From an uncultured SAR86 cluster bacterium (lineage in GTDB: Bacteria; Pseudomonadota; Gammaproteobacteria; Magnimaribacterales; Magnimaribacteraceae), in assembly GCA_902630715.1 (NCBI GenBank), contig CACOVO010000004.1, forward strand, positions 22,694 to 86,693: a stretch of 64,000 bases of DNA, given 5' to 3'. The first letter of the stretch is position 1. Each line of letters starts with the position of its first letter. Shown piece after piece: positions 19,811-29,958 of the stretch. Position numbers and translations under genes: made by a program. The notes beneath the pieces were generated by a model. That model saw only the letters and a program-made list of their open reading frames with translations, had not been told where the DNA came from and searched no databases.

Positions 19811-21510
19811 TTGCCCTTTGCAAGAGCCCCAGGTCTGCGAGTGTCAGCAACTCCAAAGATTTTGTCATTATCTAGAAATATAGCTTGAACACTGCCCATA
19901 GTAGTTGACGCCTCAGGTTCGTGCCCTCGTTGCTTCAACAACTCAATAGTATCAGGACTAAAACCGTTCTCTAACTGGAGTTTTCCTTCTAGTCGTTGAT
20001 TAATTCTGGGAGCTATTACCGCTTCAGTGAAACTCATTTCATGATCGATGACATTACTAATAACCTGAGTGATTATATTTGGAATTCTTCCTCCACCAGG
20101 TGAACCAAGAATCATCATAAGTTCTCCATTTGGTTTAAAAACCAAAGTAGGAGTTTGGGTGCTAATCATTCTCTTACCTGGTTCGAGTCTATTTGCTTCA
20201 CTATCTCCATACTCTGCATGTTCTTTGCCATAAAAGTGCGAAAAATTTCGCATTTGATTGTTCATTAGAAATCCACCCTTTTTGATTGTTACCCCTGATC
20301 CAAATGAGGAGCCTAGCGTATAAGTGTTAGATACAGCATTGCCCTCTGCATCTATAATTGAAAAATGAGTTGTGTCTGGACTCTCATCGTATTTCTTCAA
20401 ATTTCCCTCGAATATTTGACCGTCTGGTGTGCGATTTTCAGAGATTTCTTTTGATAATTTTAAAGAGTATTTTTTGCTGAGAAGAGCTTTTACAGGTACT
20501 TCATAAAAATCAGGATCGCCATGATACTCAGCTCTATCTGCATATGCTCTTTGCATGGCCTCAGACAGAAGATGAATAGTTTTTGCTGAATTATGACCAA
20601 AACTTTTTAAGTTGAAATTTTCTAATATATTCAAAGTCTGAAGAAGAACTAAGCCTCCACTTGCAGATGGAGGCATTGAAACTATGCGGTAACCTCGATA
20701 AAAAGTTTCAATTACATCTCTGTCTTTAGCTCTATAAGAAGCCATATCTTCCAGAGTGATTAATCCTCCATTAGACAAAGACTCATCTGAAATCCATTTA
20801 GCTATTTCACCTTGATAAAATTCATCCTTCCCTTGCTCACTAATCTTTTGCAAAGTTTTAGCTAAATTTGGTTGTTTGAAATTGGACTTAACTTTTATTG
20901 GCTCCTCATCTGATGCATAAAACTTTCGCTTTGAAGCTTCGTTAACGACCATAGATTCTCTGCCCCAATCTAAAACAAAATTAAGATCATATGTAACCTC
21001 AAATCCTTCCCTAGCTAATCTAATTGCAGGTTGCAATAGTTCAGAAATTGGAAGAGTTCCGTGGTCGGTATGTGCTTTTAATAGTCCTGCGACTGATCCT
21101 GGAACTGCATTTACTAAGTGTCCAAATCTTACTACTTTATCTCCATTCAAAAACAAATCACTTGTTGAGGACTTAGGTGCAGCAGAACGGTAATCTATTG
21201 AAAAAACTTTATCTTCCTTTTCGTTGTAAATAAGTATAAATCCGCCCCCGCCAATATTACCTGCCCTAGGAAGAGTCACGGCCAAAGCAAAACCTACAGC
21301 AACTGCCGCATCAACTGCATTACCTCCCTTTTTTAAAATACTGTAGCCAGCCTCGGTTGCATGTTCATTTTGAGTTACAACCATAAATTCCGAAGATATC
21401 TCGGGATGAATCCTGTCTTGATAATCGAGAGTAGTTTGAGTTCTAGCCTGAACAGGCACTTCAAAAAAAATCAACGCAAGACAAATTAACAGAGAATAAC
21501 TTTTCAACAT
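19807..21510 (-). CDS. ggt: Gamma-glutamyltransferase (copy 2 of tandem pair)
   Basis: GGNAVDAAVAVGFALAVTLPRAGNIGGGGF, PDTTHFSIIDAEGNAVSNTYTLG (catalytic Thr), GSPGGGRIPN. Confidence 0.95.
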   Translation of the reverse strand: MLKSYSLLICLALIFFEVPVQARTQTTLDYQDRIHPEISSEFMVVTQNEHATEAGYSILKKGGNAVDAAVAVGFALAVTLPRAGNIGGGGFILIYNEKEDKVFSIDYRSAAPKSSTSDLFLNGDKVVRFGHLVNAVPGSVAGLLKAHTDHGTLPISELLQPAIRLAREGFEVTYDLNFVLDWGRESMVVNEASKRKFYASDEEPIKVKSNFKQPNLAKTLQKISEQGKDEFYQGEIAKWISDESLSNGGLITLEDMASYRAKDRDVIETFYRGYRIVSMPPSASGGLVLLQTLNILENFNLKSFGHNSAKTIHLLSEAMQRAYADRAEYHGDPDFYEVPVKALLSKKYSLKLSKEISENRTPDGQIFEGNLKKYDESPDTTHFSIIDAEGNAVSNTYTLGSSFGSGVTIKKGGFLMNNQMRNFSHFYGKEHAEYGDSEANRLEPGKRMISTQTPTLVFKPNGELMMILGSPGGGRIPNIITQVISNVIDHEMSFTEAVIAPRINQRLEGKLQLENGFSPDTIELLKQRGHEPEASTTMGSVQAIFLDNDKIFGVADTRRPGALAKGN

Positions 21511-21519
21511 TGATTGAAA

Positions 21520-23235
21520 TTAAGGAGTAGCCACTCCAGCACTTGGTCGCCTAGGATCGGCAGAACCATAAAAATAGTCGCCTTCTTTCATGATCGCTTG
21601 GATACTCCCCATGGTCGAGGAAGGATAAAGTTTATAACCTTTTTGAACTAAATTTTTCTCAGTATCAGGGCCGAAACCACTTTCAATCATAAGAACTTCA
21701 GGCAACCATTGATGATGAATTCTGGGACTATGAACTGCTTGAGCAATATTCATATCATGATCCATGACATTAATGGCGACTTGTAATACTGTTGTAATAA
21801 TCCGACTGCCCCCTGGACTTCCGAAAACAACAAAAGGTTCGTTATTTTTGAAAATTATCGTCGGGGTCATTGATGATAATGGCCTTTTATTGCCCTCGAT
21901 TGCATTAGCTTCAGAACCTAATAAGCCGTAGCCATTAGGAGTGCCTGGTTTAGAAGAAAAATCATCCATTTCGTTATTTATCAGCATACCAGTGCCAGGA
22001 ATCATTTTTCCTGATCCGTAAGAAAAATTGAGAGTATAAGTATTTGCAACTGCATTACCGTAAGAATCCATCACAGAAAAGTGGGTAGTGTCAGGACTTT
22101 CGTAAGGATAAGGATCTCCAGGAGAGACTTCGCTTGAAGGAGTAATTTTATCACTTGAAATATTCATATTTAAAGACTTAGCATATTGCTTGCTGGTAAG
22201 ACTTGAAGGGACTTCATAGAAATCACTATCGCCTAAGTATTTACTTCTGTCCGCGTAAGCTCGTTTCATTACTTCGGCAAGGATATGTATGCTTTCAGAG
22301 CTTCCAAAGCCCATTTCTTTTATAGGAAATTCCTCGAGCATGTTTAACATTTGGATTAAATGTGTTCCGCCCGAACTGCTGGGCGGCATTGATACTATTT
22401 CAAACTCTTTATAACTGCCAACTAGAGGCTCTCTCTCAACTATATTGTAGTTTGCTAAATCTTCGAGTGTAATCAAACCCCCGTTACGTTCCATTTCTTC
22501 AGCAATCAGTTTGGCAATTTTTCCTTTATAAAATGCGTCTGGACCAAATTCGCTTAATTGTCTTAGAGTGCTAGCCAGATCTTTCTGAACCAACAATTCT
22601 CCGGCTTTATAAAGACTACCATCTTCCTTAAAAAAAACTTTAGAAGCAGCTGGATCAGCAGATAGTCTTTCTCTATATCTTTTTGAGGCGAGAGTATTTG
22701 CCAAATCATGTGGAATAATGAAGCCTTCCTCAGCAAGTTTTATTGCTGGTTTTAAAGCATCTTGCCAACTTATAGTGCCATAATTAGTCAGAGCATAATG
22801 AAAACCTGCTACAGATCCTGGCACGCCAGCTGATAATAAAGAGAATTGAGCTTTCTTTCGATCGTAGTTACCTTCCTCGTCTAAAAATAAATCTCTGTGT
22901 GCTGCAGATGGGGCTTTTTCTCTATAATCGATTGTCAGGGATTTGTCTTTATCTTTGAGATAAACAACCATGAAACCACCGCCGCCAATATTGCCTGCTC
23001 TGGGTAAAACGACAGCCAAAGCCAATCCAGTTGCGACAGCTGCATCAACTGCATTGCCGCCCGATCTCAAAATCTCTGCTCCTACCTCGCTAGCTATCCC
23101 TCTTTGTGACACCACCATTCCTTCACTAGCGATTACAGGATGATTGATCGATTTATATTCGATAATAGGTAGGTCATTTAGGAATAAATTGCCTAAGAAA
23201 AAAATGGATATAAATAATATAGAGATTTTTTTCAT
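21520..23235 (-). CDS. ggt: Gamma-glutamyltransferase (copy 1 of tandem pair)
   Basis: GGNAVDAAVATGLALAVVLPRAGNIGGGGF, PDTTHFSVMDSYGNAVANTYTLN, GSPGGSRI. Confidence 0.95.
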   Translation of the reverse strand: MKKISILFISIFFLGNLFLNDLPIIEYKSINHPVIASEGMVVSQRGIASEVGAEILRSGGNAVDAAVATGLALAVVLPRAGNIGGGGFMVVYLKDKDKSLTIDYREKAPSAAHRDLFLDEEGNYDRKKAQFSLLSAGVPGSVAGFHYALTNYGTISWQDALKPAIKLAEEGFIIPHDLANTLASKRYRERLSADPAASKVFFKEDGSLYKAGELLVQKDLASTLRQLSEFGPDAFYKGKIAKLIAEEMERNGGLITLEDLANYNIVEREPLVGSYKEFEIVSMPPSSSGGTHLIQMLNMLEEFPIKEMGFGSSESIHILAEVMKRAYADRSKYLGDSDFYEVPSSLTSKQYAKSLNMNISSDKITPSSEVSPGDPYPYESPDTTHFSVMDSYGNAVANTYTLNFSYGSGKMIPGTGMLINNEMDDFSSKPGTPNGYGLLGSEANAIEGNKRPLSSMTPTIIFKNNEPFVVFGSPGGSRIITTVLQVAINVMDHDMNIAQAVHSPRIHHQWLPEVLMIESGFGPDTEKNLVQKGYKLYPSSTMGSIQAIMKEGDYFYGSADPRRPSAGVATP

Positions 23236-23241
23236 GTATTT

Positions 23242-24603
23242 TTAATCTTCTATTGATTGATATACAAGAGCACTGAATGTTTCTCTCATTGGCCAAGGAC
23301 TTGCCAATAATTGAGTCATTACAACTGCTACTAACTCTTCTTTAGGATCAACCCAGAAAAAGGTATCGGCCGCACCGCCCCAAAAGTACATTCCTTCTGA
23401 TCCATATTGGCCCAGCAATCCCGGATCTTCAATTACTCCTACCGTTATTCCAAATCCCGCACCTCTTATATAGTCATCTGAGCTAACAATATCTTCTGAT
23501 AAAAGGTTAGACGACATTAATTCAACTGATTTTCTGCTTAAAATTCTTACTCCTGAAAGCTCTCCTCCATTTAGAAGCATTTGAGCGAACTTTAAGTAAT
23601 CTTCGGCGGTAGAAACTAAACCCGATCCTCCATCAAAAAGGGTTGCTGGTTTTAGATAAGGACTGAATGAACGATCATCAACTTTTATCATCATTAAATC
23701 ATCAGGTATCTTTCCTTCCAGTTCAGGAATCAACCTACCTAAATCTCCAGGATATGCATACAAAGATGTAAATCTATCTAACTTAGAAGCTGGAACATAA
23801 AAAGCTGTATCGTCCATGCGTAGTGGTTTAAAGATTTTATCTTCTAAAAAGACATCAAATGTCATCCCAGATGCTCGCTCAATCACACATCCCAAAACAT
23901 CCATACCCATTGAATAGGTATATTTCTCACCTGGTTGATGCATCAAAGGAGCTTTGGAAGCTAGCGCTGAAGAAAAGGAACATACATCTGGAAAAGATTT
24001 ACCGGAGCTAACTACAGTGGCCCCATTAACCTGCAAGGCTTCAAAATTGTCTATAAAAAAGTAAGGCGATAATCTTTCTTCAGAATAAATCTTTCGTAAC
24101 TGGGGAATTGCTGTGAAGCTATATGCTATGCCTGAAGTGTGGGTAGCTAAATCTCTAATGGTAACTTGTCTTTTGAGTTTTTCTCTCGAGGTCGTTCCGT
24201 CTTCATTAATAAACATAACCTCGGTGGTTGCAAATTCAGGTATATAAAGAGATACAGGATCACTCAGTCGAACCTTACCCTCCTCCAAAAGTATCATCAA
24301 TGCTACTCCAGTTACAGGCTTACTCATTGAGTAGATTCTAAAAATCGAATCCTTCTCAAGAGGAATTTTCTTTTCTACATCAGAAAATCCCTGGGTTTCG
24401 TAGTGAACAACCTCACCCTTTCTGGCTACAGCAGTTATAAACCCTGGAAAACGACCTGCTTGAATATTTTCTTCTAAAACAGGTGCTATCTTATTGAGCC
24501 TCTCTTTTGATATACCAACCTTACTTGCTTCATATGCATTAGAGGTTACAAGAAAGCTTATAACTGAAGATATAAAAAATAAAATCCATTTTGATTTCAA
24601 CAT
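23242..24603 (-). CDS. Serine hydrolase, beta-lactamase class C / esterase-like
   Basis: FRIYSMSKPVTGVAL (SxxK), YTYSMGMDVLG (YxN-like), FWGGAADTFFWVDP. Confidence 0.92.
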   Translation of the reverse strand: MLKSKWILFFISSVISFLVTSNAYEASKVGISKERLNKIAPVLEENIQAGRFPGFITAVARKGEVVHYETQGFSDVEKKIPLEKDSIFRIYSMSKPVTGVALMILLEEGKVRLSDPVSLYIPEFATTEVMFINEDGTTSREKLKRQVTIRDLATHTSGIAYSFTAIPQLRKIYSEERLSPYFFIDNFEALQVNGATVVSSGKSFPDVCSFSSALASKAPLMHQPGEKYTYSMGMDVLGCVIERASGMTFDVFLEDKIFKPLRMDDTAFYVPASKLDRFTSLYAYPGDLGRLIPELEGKIPDDLMMIKVDDRSFSPYLKPATLFDGGSGLVSTAEDYLKFAQMLLNGGELSGVRILSRKSVELMSSNLLSEDIVSSDDYIRGAGFGITVGVIEDPGLLGQYGSEGMYFWGGAADTFFWVDPKEELVAVVMTQLLASPWPMRETFSALVYQSIED

Positions 24604-24681
24604 AATTACCCCAATGTAGTTATTATGTTTAATGATACTTAATAATCTGAATAAATTAAGACTTAACTGGAATATTTACGA

Positions 24682-25479
24682 ATGAATTTAAATTTGAGTG
24701 ATAAAAATGCAATGGTCTGTGCATCAAGCCAAGGATTGGGGAAGGCAGCTGCATTAGAGCTTGCTAAAGAAGGAGCAAATCTTGCCATTTGTTCTAGAGA
24801 CCAAAAGAAAATAAATAAAGTTAGAGATGAAATTCTTAAACAACTTGAAAATGAGGTTGAAATTCTTGCTCTTGAAATAGATTTGAACAACTCAAAAGAA
24901 ATAGAGGAATTTCACCTAAGGACCACAGAACATTTTGATGCTGTTGATATATTAGTAAACAATAATGGCGGCCCTCCTCCTAGTTCATTTGAAAAATTAA
25001 CTGATGCTGATTGGGAAAAAGCCTTCAATTCAACAATGATGTCCTGTATTCGACTTTCAAAGCTTGTAATACCTAAAATGAAACAAAAAAATTGGGGCAG
25101 AATCATCAACATATCTTCAGTGTCCGTAAAGACCCCGGTAACAGGACTTTTTTTATCGAATAGCCTAAGAATGGGAGTTCTTGGTTGGGCAAAGGCATTG
25201 TCAGATGAGATTGCACCATTTGGAATTACTGTAAATACAGTTTGTCCGGGTTATACGAAAACCGAAAGAGTGGAGGCAATATTAGATGCACAGTCTAAAT
25301 CGTCAGGTTTGACGAAAAAGGATATTGAAAAATCTATAGCGGAGAATATTCCAATGAAAAGAGTTGGAGAAGCTGAAGATTTAGCTGGATTGATAACTTT
25401 TCTTGCTTCAGAAAAGGCAAACTATATGACAGGACTAGCTGTACAGGTGGATGGTGGTTCGGCCAGAACTTTTTATTAA
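24682..25479 (+). CDS. SDR family oxidoreductase
   Basis: VCASSQGLGKAAALELAKEGA, NNNGGPPP, VCPGYTKTERV, GLAVQVDGGSARTFY. Confidence 0.92.
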   Translation: MNLNLSDKNAMVCASSQGLGKAAALELAKEGANLAICSRDQKKINKVRDEILKQLENEVEILALEIDLNNSKEIEEFHLRTTEHFDAVDILVNNNGGPPPSSFEKLTDADWEKAFNSTMMSCIRLSKLVIPKMKQKNWGRIINISSVSVKTPVTGLFLSNSLRMGVLGWAKALSDEIAPFGITVNTVCPGYTKTERVEAILDAQSKSSGLTKKDIEKSIAENIPMKRVGEAEDLAGLITFLASEKANYMTGLAVQVDGGSARTFY

Positions 25480-25856
25480 TCCTTAAAGTACTTATTAAGC
25501 TTTCTTACTTGCTTAGGGGGCTTTCGCAACAGAACATAAATTATAGAGGTAATGACTCCAGAAATGATAAGTGGTGTCGCAAAATAGCCGATATAAAAAT
25601 AAGCTGAAGCATCAGCTGGTAAGTCTCCTCCATAGCTTTGCATAAAGAATAAAAGCAAAGAAAATATAATAAAAAACGAAATTATCTTTTTTTGATAAGC
25701 CTGGTGCCTAGAGGCCTCTGCAATCAATTCCTTTAAAAGAAATTGCTGGTCTACTTTATCTGAGCTTATATTAAGTTTTCCATTGGTATATGACCACTTC
25801 ATAAGAATTCTCCCAACCTCATTATAATCGAAATTAAGTTTGAGATGCTTTTTCAA
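25476..25856 (-). CDS. Hypothetical membrane protein
   Basis: 126-aa ORF with two hydrophobic helices. Confidence 0.5.
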   Translation of the reverse strand: MKKHLKLNFDYNEVGRILMKWSYTNGKLNISSDKVDQQFLLKELIAEASRHQAYQKKIISFFIIFSLLLFFMQSYGGDLPADASAYFYIGYFATPLIISGVITSIIYVLLRKPPKQVRKLNKYFKD

Positions 25857-25877
25857 AAGACGTTTTGAGCAAGCTTA

Positions 25878-26342
25878 TTATTTTTCTAATCTCCGCCACA
25901 CCCAAGGTTTGATGGGATCTGAATCTATCCACAATCCTTTTCTGCTCAACTTGGCTTTTGTTTGATCATCATAGAAAGAGTAATCAGTGACATATTCATC
26001 ATATACCCATGCGTAGCCCGCAGAGACAAGTTCACGATTGATATCTTTTCCTTTCCAATACAATCTAGCTAACTTTCTGCCGTATCTATCAGTACCAGAT
26101 ATATCTATATCTACTTTTCCCTCTCCAAGCAGTTTTTTAAGATAATTAGTTGAATCTATACCAAAAGGTTGATCCCTCTCCGGAGCATCAATCTCGGTAA
26201 GTCGTAACTTATAAACTTCATCCTTAAAAAAAACATGAACAGTATCCCCATCTACAATTCTTTTTATAGCTAAGTTCTCAAGGTAATCTGCGCTGCAAAA
26301 ACTAGCAAAGATAAGTAAAAAAATAATCTTAAAGTTTTTCAA
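25878..26342 (-). CDS. Secreted thermonuclease (SNase-like) family protein
   Basis: Signal peptide; AIKRIVDGDTVHVFFKDEVYKLRLTEIDAPERDQPFG, GTDRYGRKLARLYWKGKDINRELVSAGYAWVY. Confidence 0.92.
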   Translation of the reverse strand: MKNFKIIFLLIFASFCSADYLENLAIKRIVDGDTVHVFFKDEVYKLRLTEIDAPERDQPFGIDSTNYLKKLLGEGKVDIDISGTDRYGRKLARLYWKGKDINRELVSAGYAWVYDEYVTDYSFYDDQTKAKLSRKGLWIDSDPIKPWVWRRLEK

Positions 26343-26411
26343 TTTATATTTCTTCGTATCCCCTTTATTTTATTTTCATTAGCTTTTATGCATCTAACTT
26401 TGTTTCCTGTC

Positions 26412-26948
26412 TTAATCCTTGTCAATGAATTTATGAATAATGTCGATAGCTTCCAACAGATCATCATAGCGTTCGTCCTTTCTACTTAAATTATCTTTTT
26501 CTAAATCAGCTGAAGCTATTTCAACTCCATCATGGGGATCATGAAGACTTATATTGAGCGGTTTACCTTCCCAAAAAGAAATCCTGATACTCAGTAAATA
26601 CCCACCAGAAATCTGGCGATTACACAGGAAAAGTTCTTCTGAGACACCATGCCTCAATCCTTGTTTAAATCTAAAATGACAAACATAGTTTTCAAAGTCA
26701 TAACTAACCCAATTCCTTGGCAGCTCACCCTCTTCGAGGTCACTCCATACATCGTCATATGTATCAAAAAAAATTGAAAGGAATTCATGATTTTCCATTT
26801 TACTTTCCCCAGTTTTTAAATCACTGAGGAAATCTATAAAGGGGACGCTGACTAAACCTGTGAATAATCTATCCTGACTTGATTCATAAACAATGCCATT
26901 ACGATTAACCAAATCCAAAACATAGTCTTTTCTTATTCCAAAATTCAT
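26412..26948 (-). CDS. Hypothetical protein with N-terminal YwqK/MORN-like motif
   Basis: 178-aa ORF; LVNRNGIVYESSQDRLFTGLVS; no family recognised. Confidence 0.6.
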   Translation of the reverse strand: MNFGIRKDYVLDLVNRNGIVYESSQDRLFTGLVSVPFIDFLSDLKTGESKMENHEFLSIFFDTYDDVWSDLEEGELPRNWVSYDFENYVCHFRFKQGLRHGVSEELFLCNRQISGGYLLSIRISFWEGKPLNISLHDPHDGVEIASADLEKDNLSRKDERYDDLLEAIDIIHKFIDKD

Positions 26949-26957
26949 GGTCGCATA

Positions 26958-27935
26958 CTATCCAAGAGGGCTGACCTCACTTAGATTATCCAAATCTTTT
27001 AGAGTCAAAGATTTAAAATATCCACGACTTCCAATAACAAATCTTTCCCAAGACCAAGTTTCAATGAGACTTACAGAGGATTCTATCTGACCTCTAACGC
27101 CAATATTTTCGATTCCAAAATATTTAATATAATCCTTAATGAACCTCTTAGATTTGTTATCAAACTTAAATTCTTTTGTAAAAAATAACTTATCATCAAA
27201 ACTATAATGACCTGAACATATGCATTTAGGTTCTAAATACTCTCCCATACTTTCATACTTAGTTGAATCCGATTTCATCCAAAAGATTCCAGTAGACATA
27301 GAAAAAAAGTCATAGATCTCATCAAAATCTTTCTTACAGTCTTCCAAGGCATGCTTATAAAGTTGATAGAGTTGAGATTTTAGATAATCATTTACATACT
27401 CAGTATTTTTCCCATCCTTAATGAATACATTGGCTTCTTTTTCTATACGATCTGCATCCCATTTGTGAAAATTATCTAATTCGACTTCGTTGAGTGTTGG
27501 GAATCTTAAAAAAATTTTTATTCCTGAGAAATCATCTTTTAAACTCCAACCAAATAAACCGTCTAGGAAATATACTTCAAGAGTTTCGTTTTTCTCTTGA
27601 ATTAGAACTCTTTCACAATTCTTCACAGAATCAGGCCCGTAGTATTCTGGACCGTTTACAAAAGGGCATTGGGGATGCCAGCTTTCTTCAACACTGCCAA
27701 AGCCTGTCCAGGCAATGAGTAAACCTTCTTCATAGTAATGTAACTCGTTATATTTAAATCGCTCTTTTTGGTTTTTATTTTTTTCATCCAAGCATACGGT
27801 TGAAAAAGCAAAGCCTGAAAAAGGGTAATTTTTATATTTTATATAATGAAGACTATTGTCTCGTTCGATTAGGTTTTCAATATTGGTAAAACTAGGAAAT
27901 GAAAATTTCATTGAGCCAGTGTTAATCCCTGTCAA
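26958..27935 (-). CDS. Hypothetical protein with N-terminal YwqK/MORN-like motif (likely start MKFSF at 27911)
   Basis: Up to 325 aa; LIERDNSLHYIKYKNYPFSGFAFSTV; no family recognised. Confidence 0.6.
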   Translation of the reverse strand: MTGINTGSMKFSFPSFTNIENLIERDNSLHYIKYKNYPFSGFAFSTVCLDEKNKNQKERFKYNELHYYEEGLLIAWTGFGSVEESWHPQCPFVNGPEYYGPDSVKNCERVLIQEKNETLEVYFLDGLFGWSLKDDFSGIKIFLRFPTLNEVELDNFHKWDADRIEKEANVFIKDGKNTEYVNDYLKSQLYQLYKHALEDCKKDFDEIYDFFSMSTGIFWMKSDSTKYESMGEYLEPKCICSGHYSFDDKLFFTKEFKFDNKSKRFIKDYIKYFGIENIGVRGQIESSVSLIETWSWERFVIGSRGYFKSLTLKDLDNLSEVSPLG

Positions 27936-29583
27936 TAAATTTATTCTTTAAGGCTATCATGTCCCACTTTGGAATTTCGATCATCATTCTGCATTCAGGG
28001 GTGGAAACTCCATTAGGAGCTGAGGTCGTTGTTAATACTTCAGGGAGAAGCTCTAAAAAAGCTTTTTTTGTTTGAATATTAGAAAACAAAAACCAAACAT
28101 AGCGCTTTTTCCCAGGATCTAAGAAATCAGCTAAGTTTAATTCTATCCATCCTATGTTTTCTTTACGTATAGGTTTAAAAGGTCTCATTTTGTATTTAGG
28201 GTGCCATTCTATGATCTCCTCAATCCTTAACGCATCAGGTTCAATTTCTCGCGCTACAATTGCTTCAATCGATTCTCCATATTTAAAATAAAATTCTACG
28301 CAAGCAGAAACAAGCTCTTCCATGGGTTCAAGTTCTTTATCTATTTTTGCTTGATTATTTTCAGTTTTTTTATTTAAGTATTTAGATATTTCAGATGCCC
28401 TGTTAATTAGATCTCTCTTGACGTTATGTTCGTTCCAATCTGGAAAGTCATTGCCTATGTTCCAATCAACCATATACGCACATACGGCTTCTCTTATTTC
28501 TTTGGGCTTTATGCCAAGGGTTAGCAGGGTCTCAATATGTGAACTTTCGATATCGTTTGCACATAAATATGAATCTTCGTCTTCATGTGCAGGTGTTGGA
28601 ATAAACTCACCACCACTTAAATCATTAACTCTAATAATTTTTTGGTCTCTTAACTGCCAATACAAACTACCAACTTGATAGCTAATATCAGAAATGCGTA
28701 AGTTAGAGATGTTTATGTATTTTTCGTTCCTAAAGTCAAAATACCACAAAACCTTCTCGAGAAAATCGACGTCTCCAAAAGGCCATGAGTTGTCACCCTC
28801 ACCTGAAAATATGTGATGCTCCAATTCTCCAACACCCTTATCTAGAGAATTGTATTCAAACTCTTTAACTAAATTAGTCTTATCTAAATTGAAATTGAAA
28901 TATCTTTTTAGATAATGAATCTCTCTTTTATTAAAACCTTCCAACGTAGTTACAAACTTATGGGTAAAATGGTTAAATTCGGTGTACTTTGGAATTGGAT
29001 CTCGATAGAAGAACTCATGTGTATTTTTTGTAGGCTTGAGGTTCTGCAGTTTTAGACCTTGTTTACCGTAATTGAATTGAATTAAATCACTTAAATCCCA
29101 TATCCATTCTTTTTCATCGGACCAATAAATATTTCCATTAATAGAGTTTTTTGTATTTACTTGAGTTGTGCTATCCCCAAATTTTCTAATATCTTCTTTG
29201 CTCATCAGAATTTTTCTAGATTCAATAGAAGAATCTATTGACATAGCTATCTTCTCAATCAGAGTTTCGTATTGTTTTCTGTTATAAGTAACATAGCCAT
29301 TAAATTTAGTTTCACGACCCATAGTTTCTCCAAACAGAGGAATGAAGTTTTCTCGAAGCTCATTAAAATTGGGAAAATCTAATTCGATAATTATTTTTTG
29401 GGATTTCTCAGAAAAACTAATTCTTTTTCTCTGGTAGAGAGGTTGCTTAAAGAAAGGCATGAAGTGATAGATAGAAAAAGGCAAATCGACGATATCAAAC
29501 CAAATTGGATATATATCAGAATTGTATGCAAGCCAATGTTGAGTCAACAATTTTTCTAGAAATAAGATTTTTTTTTGTTTCAT
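27922..29583 (-). CDS. Hypothetical protein, 553 aa, no recognisable domain
   Basis: Long ORF with stop overlapping the next ORF; no motif recognised. Confidence 0.6.
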   Translation of the reverse strand: MKQKKILFLEKLLTQHWLAYNSDIYPIWFDIVDLPFSIYHFMPFFKQPLYQRKRISFSEKSQKIIIELDFPNFNELRENFIPLFGETMGRETKFNGYVTYNRKQYETLIEKIAMSIDSSIESRKILMSKEDIRKFGDSTTQVNTKNSINGNIYWSDEKEWIWDLSDLIQFNYGKQGLKLQNLKPTKNTHEFFYRDPIPKYTEFNHFTHKFVTTLEGFNKREIHYLKRYFNFNLDKTNLVKEFEYNSLDKGVGELEHHIFSGEGDNSWPFGDVDFLEKVLWYFDFRNEKYINISNLRISDISYQVGSLYWQLRDQKIIRVNDLSGGEFIPTPAHEDEDSYLCANDIESSHIETLLTLGIKPKEIREAVCAYMVDWNIGNDFPDWNEHNVKRDLINRASEISKYLNKKTENNQAKIDKELEPMEELVSACVEFYFKYGESIEAIVAREIEPDALRIEEIIEWHPKYKMRPFKPIRKENIGWIELNLADFLDPGKKRYVWFLFSNIQTKKAFLELLPEVLTTTSAPNGVSTPECRMMIEIPKWDMIALKNKFIDRD

Positions 29584-29822
29584 AGGTTGCTATTGAAATT
29601 GATAGGCCTAAGATTCTTTATCAATTAACTTGAAGACCTCTCTTGGGCTTAATTTACTACCATTAACTCTTAAAATAATACATCGTCTCTAGTTTGCTTA
29701 ATAGATGTATTAAATCACCACTTTGCGACATAAAGTGTCGTTATAAGCAGCATAGTTCACAAATCTATAGACTATGATAAGGATGAGTTAGCTACTGCAC
29801 CCATTGAGTTTTAGGTTTGAAG

Positions 29823-29900
29823 TGGCGGACCGGACGAGACTCGAACTCGCGACCTCCGCCGTGACAGGGCGGCGTTCTAACCAAACTGAACTACCGGTCC
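29823..29900 (-). tRNA. tRNA-Asp (GTC), CCA encoded
   Basis: Reverse complement GGACCGGTAGTTCAGTTTGGTTAGAACGCCGCCCTGTCACGGCGGAGGTCGCGAGTTCGAGTCTCGTCCGGTCCG-CCA folds as a cloverleaf with anticodon GTC. Confidence 0.97.
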
Positions 29901-29958
29901 AAATGATTTTGGCATTCTAACAGGAGTAAATTATTTTGCAGTGAATACTTTAGATTTT

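Noticed and set aside
26412-29900. Integrative element inserted at tRNA-Asp
   Set aside because: No integrase found and no second copy of the tRNA 3' end seen on the far side of the cluster; adjacency alone is not enough
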